This document shows, piece after piece, positions 18,662-26,887 of a stretch of 57,181 bases of DNA. The DNA lies in contig QWPF01000005.1 in assembly GCA_003671255.1 (NCBI GenBank), forward strand, positions 8,770 to 65,950. The letters run 5' to 3'. The notes beneath the pieces are model-generated. The model worked only from the letters and a program-made list of their open reading frames with translations, was not told the DNA's origin and did no database searches. A program made the translations under genes and the position numbers. The DNA is from Planctomycetota bacterium. GTDB taxonomy: Bacteria > Planctomycetota > Planctomycetia > Gemmatales > Gemmataceae. Every line of letters begins with the position of its first letter. Position 1 is the stretch's first letter.

Positions 18662-19789
18662 ATGACTGAGAAAAAACTTGTTGTTGGTGTACCTGCGGAA
18701 ATCAAAAACCACGAATACAGGGTTGCAATAACTCCGGTAGGGGCGGATGAACTTTCTAGGGCAGGGCACCAAGTCTTAATTCAAACGGGCGCAGGATTGG
18801 GCAGCGGTATTTCAGATCAAGATTACCTTAAGCATGGCGCAACCATCATTAAAACACGCGAAGAAATCTGGTCACGAGCCGACATAATTGTAAAAGTCAA
18901 AGAACCCATGGAGTCAGAATGGCCTTTGATGCGAAAGAATCAGGTTATTTTTACTTACTTCCATTTCGCTGCAGATGAAAAACTCACACAAGCCGTGATG
19001 AAAAGTGGAGCGACCGCAGTTGCTTATGAAACCATCAAAGATTCGTCCGGGCACCTGCCACTGCTTACCCCAATGAGCGAAGTCGCGGGAAGAATGAGCA
19101 TTCAAGAAGGGGCAAAATATTTGGAAAGACCGTTCGAGGGCAGGGGAATACTGTTAGGCGGGGTTCCCGGAGTTGCACCTGCGAATGTTGTTATTTTAGG
19201 GGCAGGAATTGTAGGTTCAAACGCTGCCAAAGTTGCAGCGGGGCTTGGTGCCAATGTCACTTTGTTAGATATCAACCTAGACCGTCTTAGATATCTCGAC
19301 GATGTTATGCCTAAAAATGTAACAACCTTATTCAGCGATAGGCATAGCCTGAGGCAAAGCCTTGCGACAGCAGATCTACTGATTGGTGCGATTTTAATTC
19401 CCGGAGCTAAAGCGCCTCATTTGGTAAAACGAGAAGACCTTAAAATAATGCTTCCCCGTGCGGTGATTATCGATGTTGCAATCGATCAAGGTGGGTGTGT
19501 AGAAACTTCAAGGCCCACTACGCACCACCAGCCAACTTTCATCGTTGACGATATTGTTCACTACTGCGTGACAAACATGCCCGGTGCGGTGGGAAGAACC
19601 AGCACCTTTGCGCTGACAAATGTAACACTGCCTTTTGTACTGCAACTCGCAAAAATGGGTATTCAAACCGCTGCTGAAAAAAACCACGCCATAGCTTCTG
19701 GCATCAATATTTCCGAGGGCAAAATAACCAACAGCGCAGTAGCCCAAACCTTTGGCTTACCATTCTCTCCGATTGCAGGATCAAACTAA
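18662..19789 (+). CDS. ald: Alanine dehydrogenase
   Basis: Catalyses reversible NAD-dependent deamination of L-alanine to pyruvate and ammonia. The 375-residue protein shows the N-terminal substrate domain (VPAEIKNHEYRVAITP), the substrate-binding lysine in KVKEP (about residue 80) and the catalytic His in YFHFAAD (residue 101). The Rossmann glycine motif is VVILGAGIVGSNAAK and the C-terminal part has VDDIVHYCVTNMPGAVGRTST. These are hallmark segments of Ald. A purine-rich ribosome site (AAGGTGGAAG) precedes the ATG. Its TAA stop overlaps the xseA ATG by one base, so it leads the long plus-strand operon. Confidence 0.95.
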   Translation: MTEKKLVVGVPAEIKNHEYRVAITPVGADELSRAGHQVLIQTGAGLGSGISDQDYLKHGATIIKTREEIWSRADIIVKVKEPMESEWPLMRKNQVIFTYFHFAADEKLTQAVMKSGATAVAYETIKDSSGHLPLLTPMSEVAGRMSIQEGAKYLERPFEGRGILLGGVPGVAPANVVILGAGIVGSNAAKVAAGLGANVTLLDINLDRLRYLDDVMPKNVTTLFSDRHSLRQSLATADLLIGAILIPGAKAPHLVKREDLKIMLPRAVIIDVAIDQGGCVETSRPTTHHQPTFIVDDIVHYCVTNMPGAVGRTSTFALTNVTLPFVLQLAKMGIQTAAEKNHAIASGINISEGKITNSAVAQTFGLPFSPIAGSN

Positions 19790-21039
19790 TGCCGATTGAT
19801 GGCCCCAAAGAAGACAACTTTTTCATTTCCGTAAGTCAGCTAAACACCTTGGCAAAAGACTTACTGGAAGGGCAATTCCCTTCGCTTTGGATCGCTGGAG
19901 AAATATCAAATCTTTCTAAGCCTGCATCTGGGCATGTTTATTTTTCCCTTAAAGATGAGCTATGCAGTGTAAGGGCGGTGATATTCAAAGGGCATGCACT
20001 AAAGCATGGCCGCAACCTGCAGGAAGGAAAAAAAATAATCCTTCGGGGCAAGCCAAGCCTTTACGCTGCAAGGGGCGAGTTTCAAGTCATTGGCGATGAT
20101 GTAAAACTCATGGGGATCGGTGAGCAAGAACTTCTTTTAAGGCAACTCAAAGAAAAACTGAAAGCAAAAGGATACTTCAATCAGGAAAGGAAAAGAGCGA
20201 TTCCTCCTTTTCCAAATCGCATTGGATTAGTCACAAGCGCAACAGGTTCAGCTGTACGCGACATGCTCGAAGTGTTGGGAAAACGATGGCCGATGGCAGA
20301 AATCTGGATTTCTCCCGCAAGAGTTCAAGGCGACGCTGCACCCTCTGAAATCGCCAAAGCGATAAAATTACTCAACTGCGCCAGCCTGATTGAAAATTCG
20401 AAAATCGATGTCATGGTGGTAGGCCGAGGTGGGGGCAGCTCTGAAGATTTGTGTGCCTTTAATTCAGAGATTGTTGCAGATGCGCTTTTCGAATCCTTAA
20501 TTCCAACCGTTAGTGCGGTGGGCCATGAAGATGATTTTACACTCGCAGATCTTATTGCAGATTTAAGAGCCCTCACCCCCACCGAAGCTGCAACCAGAAT
20601 ATCACCTAACCAATACGAAATCGTAGAACATCTCAAAGCATCAGCAGAGTACATGCATCAGGCTGCATCGCTTAAAATTCAAAAATTCCAACAGCATTTA
20701 AAACTCCTCTCCACCCGAAGATGTTTACAAAAACCGTTGGATTATTTGAACCAAAAATCCCAACGCTTTGATGATACTATTGAGAAGTTTAATCGTACTT
20801 CCAGCACTTTTTTGCGCCAAAAATCTGATAAAGTTGCATCCTTCATCGAAAAGCTGCAATCCCTTAGCCCGCTTAATATCCTTACTCGAGGCTACAGCAT
20901 CACCATGAAGGCAAAAGAATTTGAATCTGATAAAGCAACAGTAATTGTGTCTGCGGAAGTTTTGGCCCTGGGCGACTTGCTTTGCACTAGGTTGCACAAT
21001 GGAACGATTATCAGCGAAGTTAAAAAAATTGAACCCTAA
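19789..21039 (+). CDS. xseA: Exodeoxyribonuclease VII large subunit
   Basis: The catalytic subunit of the nuclease that degrades single-stranded DNA into oligonucleotides, working with XseB. The N-terminal OB fold reads FPSLWIAGEISNLSKPASGHVYFSLKD. The nuclease core holds NRIGLVTSATGSAVRDMLEVL, VMVVGRGGGSSEDLCAFN, PTVSAVGHEDDFTLADLIADLRALTPTEAA, then a coiled-coil region and the C-terminal LNILTRGYSI. At 416 residues it is near family length. The start codon overlaps the ald stop by one base (TAATG). xseB follows after 25 bases. Confidence 0.95.
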   Translation: MPIDGPKEDNFFISVSQLNTLAKDLLEGQFPSLWIAGEISNLSKPASGHVYFSLKDELCSVRAVIFKGHALKHGRNLQEGKKIILRGKPSLYAARGEFQVIGDDVKLMGIGEQELLLRQLKEKLKAKGYFNQERKRAIPPFPNRIGLVTSATGSAVRDMLEVLGKRWPMAEIWISPARVQGDAAPSEIAKAIKLLNCASLIENSKIDVMVVGRGGGSSEDLCAFNSEIVADALFESLIPTVSAVGHEDDFTLADLIADLRALTPTEAATRISPNQYEIVEHLKASAEYMHQAASLKIQKFQQHLKLLSTRRCLQKPLDYLNQKSQRFDDTIEKFNRTSSTFLRQKSDKVASFIEKLQSLSPLNILTRGYSITMKAKEFESDKATVIVSAEVLALGDLLCTRLHNGTIISEVKKIEP

Positions 21040-21064
21040 CCATCATTTGGAGAGATAAAGCATC

Positions 21065-21367
21065 ATGGCAATCAAAAAAAATTCAGCCCAAAAGTTCGAG
21101 TCCTCGCTCAGCGATCTTGAAGAAATTGTCCGAGAACTTGAAAACAGTCAGATCGATCTTGATGAACACCTTAAACTTTACGAAAAAGGCATTCGCCTGA
21201 TTCAAAGCTGCCAGCTAAGCCTGAAGGAAGCAGAACAAAAAATCCAACTATTAAGCGGCGTTGATGCATCAGGGCAACCCTTGCTGCAGAAATTCAACCA
21301 TGAATCCACTGAAGGAAAAGAGCAACAGGGATTGTTTTCTGTAGAAAAAGACAATCTTCCCAGTTAA
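21065..21367 (+). CDS. xseB: Exodeoxyribonuclease VII small subunit
   Basis: A 100-residue helical partner that multimerises on XseA. The FESSLSDLEEIVRELENSQIDLDEHLKLYEKGIRLIQSC segment is the classic XseB signature. A GGAGA ribosome site lies upstream of the ATG. The C-terminal tail of about 30 residues after the helical core is low-complexity. It sits directly behind xseA, as in many bacteria. Confidence 0.93.
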   Translation: MAIKKNSAQKFESSLSDLEEIVRELENSQIDLDEHLKLYEKGIRLIQSCQLSLKEAEQKIQLLSGVDASGQPLLQKFNHESTEGKEQQGLFSVEKDNLPS

Positions 21368-21515
21368 CTTGATCGACAAAGGTTGCCTGATCGCTATTAT
21401 TTCACAATTGCTTAGGTGAAGCTCGCAAAGGTTCGATATACCTAGTGGAAGTGCCCTGCAATTTAGTGCTAGTATAAGACCTTGGTGTTTGCCCTTGGTA
21501 TTTAAGGAAACAAGA

Positions 21516-22466
21516 GTGCTGCAAAAGATATCCATGGATCAGGATAATTTCCTTAGTATTTGGAAAAACCTTGCATCCAAAGTTGATACTCATCTAAGTA
21601 CTTGCCTTCAACCGCAAGATGGTATGCCCGTTCGTCTACTAGAAGCCATGCGTTATAGCGTACTAGCCCCAGGCAAAAGACTAAGGCCTATTCTTGTTTT
21701 ACTGGCATCAAACGCCTTTGGTTTTGAAAACACAAACCCTTGGCCTGCTGCTTGCGCTGTTGAATTTATTCATGCTTATTCTTTGATTCATGATGATCTG
21801 CCTGCTATGGATGATGATGACCTTAGGCGGGGCAGACCGACTTGCCATAAAGTTTATGGGGAAGCCCTCGCAATTCTTGCAGGCGATGCGCTTCTCACAA
21901 AAGCCTTCGAAGTGCTTGCAAAGAGCTACCCGGCCTTTGCTGGTGCTGAATGCTGTTTGGAATTAGCAAAAGGGGCAGGGGCCAGTGGAATGGTTGGGGG
22001 CCAAGTAGAAGATTTGGCATGGGAAGGAAAACCGGGTGTACGGGGCGAAGATCACCCTAAAGAAGCTACAGTAAAGCACTTAAAGAATTTGCATGATCGA
22101 AAAACAGGGGCCTTGATTCGTTCGAGTCTAAAATTAGGAGCCATTGTCTCATTTGCCAGCCAAAACCGAAAACCCCCAGAAGATTTGTTGCAGATACTTG
22201 ATAATTACGGTCAAAACATAGGGCTTGCCTTTCAAGTTACCGACGATCTTCTCGATGTTCTAGGAAAATGCGAATCTGCAGGAAAACGAGTTGGAAAAGA
22301 CGCGCAAAAGGGTAAACTAACCTATCCGGGTTTATTGGGGATTGAGCAGAGTAAACTTTTAGCTGGTGAACTTTGTAAAAACGCTCAGCATCTGGCAAGC
22401 CAACTTGGACCCAATGCTGCGCCCCTCATGGATTTGGCGGATTACCTTGTTTCTCGAGATCATTAG
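21516..22466 (+). CDS. ispA: Polyprenyl (farnesyl/geranylgeranyl) diphosphate synthase
   Basis: Condenses isopentenyl diphosphate with allylic diphosphates to build short-chain isoprenoids. The first Asp-rich motif is DDLPAMDDDDLRRGRPTCH and the second DDLLDV. The conserved GKRLRPILVLLA and KAFEVLAK..GGQ segments are also present. GTG 21516 has AAGGA 7 nt upstream. ATG 21534 (MDQDNFLS) is an alternative, and the longest frame begins at 21489. The chain length cannot be fixed from sequence alone, but the gene lies directly upstream of dxs, a common ispA arrangement. Confidence 0.92.
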   Translation: MLQKISMDQDNFLSIWKNLASKVDTHLSTCLQPQDGMPVRLLEAMRYSVLAPGKRLRPILVLLASNAFGFENTNPWPAACAVEFIHAYSLIHDDLPAMDDDDLRRGRPTCHKVYGEALAILAGDALLTKAFEVLAKSYPAFAGAECCLELAKGAGASGMVGGQVEDLAWEGKPGVRGEDHPKEATVKHLKNLHDRKTGALIRSSLKLGAIVSFASQNRKPPEDLLQILDNYGQNIGLAFQVTDDLLDVLGKCESAGKRVGKDAQKGKLTYPGLLGIEQSKLLAGELCKNAQHLASQLGPNAAPLMDLADYLVSRDH

Positions 22467-22529
22467 GTACAATGAATTTACAATCTGGCAATTGACGCCG
22501 GGTTTTTGGATGCACAAAGGATAGTTGCA

Positions 22530-24443
22530 ATGCACAGAATTCTTCCGAAAATTGAAGGCCCCGAAGATCTTAAACTCCTTGATAACCAGGAGCTCGAGAT
22601 ACTTTGTCAAGAAATGCGGGACGAATTAGTTCGAGTATTAAGTTTAAGGCCTGCCCATTTCGCTAGTAATCTTGGCGTGGTGGAATTATGCGTTGCACTT
22701 CACTTAAGTTACGATTTCTCCAAAGATCGCATCATCTGGGATACCGGGCATCAGATTTATCCCCATAAATTAATTACCGGGCGCTACCGCAATTTCGACA
22801 CCATCCGCACCAAGGGTGGACTCATGGGATACCCCAATCCCGCCGAAAGCGATTTCGATCTTTTTATGACGGGACATGCTGGTTGCAGTCTTTCCACCGC
22901 TCTTGGATTAAAAGTTGGCGATGACCTAAACGGCAATACCGACAGGCACAGTATCGCAGTAATAGGCGATGGCGCCTTACCCTCGGGGATCGTTTTTGAG
23001 GCACTTAACAACGCAGGAGGTCTCAACAAGAATTTTCTCGTTATCCTTAATGATAATGAAATGTCGATCTGCCCAAGGGTCGGGTCGCTTGCCAAATGCC
23101 TTGATCAAGCAAGATTAACCTCCCTTTACCAAGATTCAAAACGACAGCTAAAAGATCTTCTCGAAAAGATTCCTTTTGGCGGTGTAGCCAAACAAGCCCT
23201 TGAGCAGCTTAAAGACGGACTTAAAGCATCGTTGATGGGTGGAAGGCTATTTGAAGAATTTGGCTTCCGCTACTTTGGCCCTATTGATGGCCACGACTTA
23301 CCCGGAATGCTTAAATGGTTTGCAGACATCAAAGAACAAAAAGGCCCGATTCTATTGCATGTGCTCACTCAAAAAGGATGCGGAGTACCTCAGGCTAGCG
23401 AAGATCCGGTTACATTCCATACTCCTCCTGTTTTTGAAAAAGTAGGACCTGAACGAACCCTTATTTCCATGAAACGCGGGGGCAGCAAAGGTTACACCGA
23501 TGCTGTTAGCTCAAGCATTTTTAAAATCATGCAGGAAAACAAGAAGGTTTCCGTCATCACTGCCGCCATGTGCCAAGGGAATAAACTTGAGAAGATTCGT
23601 GAAGTATTTCCCGAGCGCTTCTTTGATGTGGGCATATGTGAATCCCATGCCGTTGCTTTTGCTGCGGGCCTTGCGAAAACAGGTAATCGACCTATTGTTG
23701 ATATCTATTCAACTTTCTTGCAACGATCTTTTGATCAGGTTTTCCAAGAAGTATCTTTACAAAATCTACCTGTACTCTTTTGCCTAGATCGTTCGGGGAT
23801 CACGGGCCCTGATGGCCCCACACATCATGGCGCTTTCGATAACACCTACATGCGCGTTTTTCCCAATATGACAGTGATGGCACCTGGTGATGAACTTGAT
23901 GTTGAACCGATGATTCGCCTTTCGTTAGCTCATAATGGGCCCACCGTAATTCGTTACCCAAAAGCCAACCTCGAACGCATCAAACGCGATTTTGTACCTC
24001 TTGAAATTGGACAAGCTGAGGTTATTGATTGGGGCGAAGATATCATTCTTGTTGCATATGGAACACTCCTTGTCGAGTGCTGCAAAGCTGCTGAAATTTT
24101 ACGCGAAGAAGGCATGCATGTTGGTGTCATTAATGCACGGTTCTTAAAACCATTGGACAAAAACACCTTGTTTAAAGCCATGGAAGAAGCCAACCTTGTC
24201 ATCTCCGTCGAAGAAGGATCCTTGGAAGGAGGATTTGGCAGCGCTATCCTTGAAGCCGCCAACTCTGCTGGCATTGAAACCCGTAAGTTAATCCGACTTG
24301 GACTGCCAGATCATTTCGTTGAACACGGCGAACGAGGTGAACTCCTCCACGACTTGGGACTTGATGCCATCGGCATTGCCAACGCTGCTAAGCAGTGGTT
24401 TGCAAAGGATGTTGGCGCCTCCAGACAAATCCTAGGCAAATAA
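22530..24443 (+). CDS. dxs: 1-deoxy-D-xylulose-5-phosphate synthase
   Basis: The thiamine-diphosphate enzyme that starts the MEP isoprenoid pathway by joining pyruvate and glyceraldehyde 3-phosphate. Visible are FASNLGVVELCVALH, WDTGHQIYPHKLITGR, the ThDP motif GDGALPSGIVFEALNNAG..NDNEMSI, and FRYFGPIDGHD. The transketolase core follows with DVGICESHAVAFAAGLA and DRSGITGPDGPTHHGAFD. From ATG 22530 the protein is about 637 residues, normal for the family. AGGA lies about 9 nt upstream. A TTG at 22506 gives eight more residues. nadK starts 20 bases after the stop. Confidence 0.95.
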   Translation: MHRILPKIEGPEDLKLLDNQELEILCQEMRDELVRVLSLRPAHFASNLGVVELCVALHLSYDFSKDRIIWDTGHQIYPHKLITGRYRNFDTIRTKGGLMGYPNPAESDFDLFMTGHAGCSLSTALGLKVGDDLNGNTDRHSIAVIGDGALPSGIVFEALNNAGGLNKNFLVILNDNEMSICPRVGSLAKCLDQARLTSLYQDSKRQLKDLLEKIPFGGVAKQALEQLKDGLKASLMGGRLFEEFGFRYFGPIDGHDLPGMLKWFADIKEQKGPILLHVLTQKGCGVPQASEDPVTFHTPPVFEKVGPERTLISMKRGGSKGYTDAVSSSIFKIMQENKKVSVITAAMCQGNKLEKIREVFPERFFDVGICESHAVAFAAGLAKTGNRPIVDIYSTFLQRSFDQVFQEVSLQNLPVLFCLDRSGITGPDGPTHHGAFDNTYMRVFPNMTVMAPGDELDVEPMIRLSLAHNGPTVIRYPKANLERIKRDFVPLEIGQAEVIDWGEDIILVAYGTLLVECCKAAEILREEGMHVGVINARFLKPLDKNTLFKAMEEANLVISVEEGSLEGGFGSAILEAANSAGIETRKLIRLGLPDHFVEHGERGELLHDLGLDAIGIANAAKQWFAKDVGASRQILGK

Positions 24444-24463
24444 CTCATGGACCGGTGCCCCTG

Positions 24464-25306
24464 ATGAAAATTTTCATCCTCGGAAATGCCCAACGACCTG
24501 GGGTAACTACCCAGTCCGAAAAACTTCTTCCTTTGCTTGAAAAGCACTTTGAAGTTGTGCTCGTTGATCTTGATCAAAAAGAAGACCTATCCAAATACAA
24601 AGCTGATTTTACTTTTGTTTTGGGCGGCGATGGTGCCATCCTTCGTGCAGCTAGGCAAATGGGCTACAATCAGATACCCGTACTAGGCATCAACCTTGGG
24701 CGCTTGGGCTTTCTTGCTGATCTTAATACTGCAGAACTTGAAGAATGCATTCCTGAGATTGCTAATGGTAATTTCAGAATTACAAATCATTTGATGTTTG
24801 AATGCTTTACCGATACCAAAGATAAGCCCGGACCTTTCCTTGGCCTTAATGAAATTTCCATTCATTCTGGTGCACCTTTTCATATGATCGAAATCGATTT
24901 GATTGCTGATGAAGAACCCGTTTGCACTTACATGGCTGATGGATTGATCATGAGTACGCCAATCGGTTCAACGGCTTACAATCTGTCTGCGGGCGGCCCT
25001 ATTTTAAATCAAGAAATCGAAGCATTTGTCATTAATCCCATTTGCCCTCATGTGCTTACAAGCCGCTGCGTTGTCGATTCTGCTTCAAAGGTTTACAATT
25101 TGGTGATGAACCGAGTTACTAAGGGGACCAGCCTCGTTATCGATGGGCAGGAAAAAATCCCTCTGGTAAAAGGCTCTAAAATTACCTTTAAAAAGGCTCC
25201 GGTCAAATTTCAATTAGCCAAAGTGCCTAATAAGAATTTTTATCGCACTCTTCGTGAAAAATTGAACTGGGGCGTTCATCCAAATTACCGCAACCAATCC
25301 ACCTAA
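24464..25306 (+). CDS. nadK: NAD kinase
   Basis: Phosphorylates NAD to NADP in the cytoplasm. It has the GGDG motif (FVLGGDGAILRAAR), the NE motif (LGLNEISIHSG) and TPIGSTAYNLSAGGPI, the conserved NAD-kinase segment. The C-terminal beta-sandwich reads VIDGQEKIPLVKGSKITFKKAP. ATG 24464 gives MKIFILGN and 280 residues. The open frame extends back into dxs, but the added residues do not fit the family. The tight spacing after dxs and before the acylphosphatase gene (4 bases) indicates one transcript. Confidence 0.94.
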   Translation: MKIFILGNAQRPGVTTQSEKLLPLLEKHFEVVLVDLDQKEDLSKYKADFTFVLGGDGAILRAARQMGYNQIPVLGINLGRLGFLADLNTAELEECIPEIANGNFRITNHLMFECFTDTKDKPGPFLGLNEISIHSGAPFHMIEIDLIADEEPVCTYMADGLIMSTPIGSTAYNLSAGGPILNQEIEAFVINPICPHVLTSRCVVDSASKVYNLVMNRVTKGTSLVIDGQEKIPLVKGSKITFKKAPVKFQLAKVPNKNFYRTLREKLNWGVHPNYRNQST

Positions 25307-25310
25307 CCTC

Positions 25311-25592
25311 ATGCAAATAAACAACTTATACACCATAAATGCTACTTTTTCAGGATTGGTCCAAGGTGTGGGATTCCGACAATCTGTGCTCCAAATCGCT
25401 CAGCATTTCGAACTCAAAGGCAGGGTTAAAAACCTTGAAAATGGCACCGTGGAACTCATTGCGGAAGGAGACCGGGAAAAGGTTGACTCCTTCCTTAAAA
25501 TGGTGCAAAATAGATTTCATAATAACATCACACAATTACAAGTTAATGTTATTTCTTCTCTTGGTTATGTAGACTATAAAATAGAATATTGA
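25311..25592 (+). CDS. Acylphosphatase
   Basis: A 93-residue protein of the acylphosphatase fold, which hydrolyses carboxyl-phosphate bonds of small acyl phosphates. The signature FSGLVQGVGFRQSV contains the phosphate-binding loop and catalytic Arg. GRVKNLENGTVELIAEGD carries the conserved catalytic Asn (KN). Length matches the stand-alone enzyme. It starts 4 bases after the nadK stop. A biological substrate cannot be inferred. Confidence 0.9.
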   Translation: MQINNLYTINATFSGLVQGVGFRQSVLQIAQHFELKGRVKNLENGTVELIAEGDREKVDSFLKMVQNRFHNNITQLQVNVISSLGYVDYKIEY

Positions 25593-25622
25593 AGTGCTGT
25601 TTTACCTGAGGCTTTGCATCTA

Positions 25623-26846
25623 ATGAACTTATCGTTTCAACAATGGATGATAGAATCCGGTTTTGTCTGGGCGCAATTTTTGGTCGCAATACCTTGGATG
25701 GTTACTCTTTTCTTTTCAGAAAATAGCTCCTCGGATAAACCCAAATCTTCAGCTTTGTTAACCACTTTGGTAACCATGTTTATTCTCGGAGGAATTTTTC
25801 CTCCCATCTTCCATACCTTCCTTCAAGAAACCAACAGTATCGAAACAGCGGGCAGGGTTTATGGTGGCGTCTTTCAAACACAACTCATTCTCGATACCTT
25901 TGTTCTTACTTTTTTCATCCTCCTCAAAATTTGGCCCAAAGGTGGCGCTGTTGCTCAAGCCGCTTTTCGTGAAGGCATTAGGCAACCTATGTTTTGGCTT
26001 CTTTCAAGCCTTGCCCTTTTTGCCCTCCTTGTTTCTCCCTTTATTCCTTACTTCACCTTCGGCGAAGATCTCATCATGGTCAAAGAATTGGGTTACGATA
26101 CCATCATGCTTGCAGCGGTGGTGTTTGGAACCTTAGCAGCTAGTATTTCTGTAAGTGAAGAAATCGAAGGACGTACCGCTGTCACACTCATGAGCAAACC
26201 GATTTCCCGCAGGCAATTTCTTCTGGGCAAATTTGTAGGCATCCTGCTTTCTGCTTTTCTCATGTCTTCTATTTTGTTTGTCGTATTTCAATCCATTCTT
26301 CTTTACAAACATTGGCTCGACAGAATGGATCCTGTTGCAAACCCAGAGTGGATCAAACTCTTTTTATCCAATTCGACTCTTCCATCCGAAACTAAAGATC
26401 TCATTAACGGTCTTGCCTTCTGGATTCAACACACTCTTGAAACCTTCCCAGGTCTTATTCTTAGTTTTTGCCAAGTGAGCGTTTTAGTTTCGATCTCCGT
26501 TTCTCTTGCTACCCGTTTACCTATGGTTGTAAATCTTAGTACCGTTCTCGTAATCTATTTCCTTGCTCACCTTACCCCCGTATTAGTTGCAATCGGTGAA
26601 AAATCGAAAGCTACCGACCCTGATTCTCCTGTCTCGCGACTTCTTGGATTCATGGCGGGTGTCTTCGATTTATTCCTGCCTGGCTTGGAATTTTTCCGCG
26701 TGGGACCTGCCATCGTTGGCGATACGCCTCCAGATTTTATTCCCTTTGCCATTTATGTTTTATCGGTCAGTTTCTACGGATTAATTTACACTACAGTTGC
26801 ACTTATTGTCGGCCTGATTTTGTTTGAAGATCGAGATCTGGCTTAG
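25623..26846 (+). CDS. ABC-2 type permease
   Basis: A multi-pass membrane protein of about 407 residues. The segment SVSEEIEGRTAVTLMSKPISRRQFLLGKFVGI is the conserved coupling region of ABC-2 permeases. At least seven hydrophobic segments are visible, with a long loop between the two halves (LDRMDPVANPEWIKLF). ATG 25623 is chosen because GAGG lies about 11 nt upstream. A TTG at 25614 gives three more residues. No intact ATPase gene is adjacent: the next gene encodes a degenerate ABC exporter. It likely pairs with an ATPase encoded elsewhere. Substrate unknown. Confidence 0.8.
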   Translation: MNLSFQQWMIESGFVWAQFLVAIPWMVTLFFSENSSSDKPKSSALLTTLVTMFILGGIFPPIFHTFLQETNSIETAGRVYGGVFQTQLILDTFVLTFFILLKIWPKGGAVAQAAFREGIRQPMFWLLSSLALFALLVSPFIPYFTFGEDLIMVKELGYDTIMLAAVVFGTLAASISVSEEIEGRTAVTLMSKPISRRQFLLGKFVGILLSAFLMSSILFVVFQSILLYKHWLDRMDPVANPEWIKLFLSNSTLPSETKDLINGLAFWIQHTLETFPGLILSFCQVSVLVSISVSLATRLPMVVNLSTVLVIYFLAHLTPVLVAIGEKSKATDPDSPVSRLLGFMAGVFDLFLPGLEFFRVGPAIVGDTPPDFIPFAIYVLSVSFYGLIYTTVALIVGLILFEDRDLA

Positions 26847-26887
26847 TTTGTTATTCGCCATGGATTTGGCACTTACACGGGTGGGAT

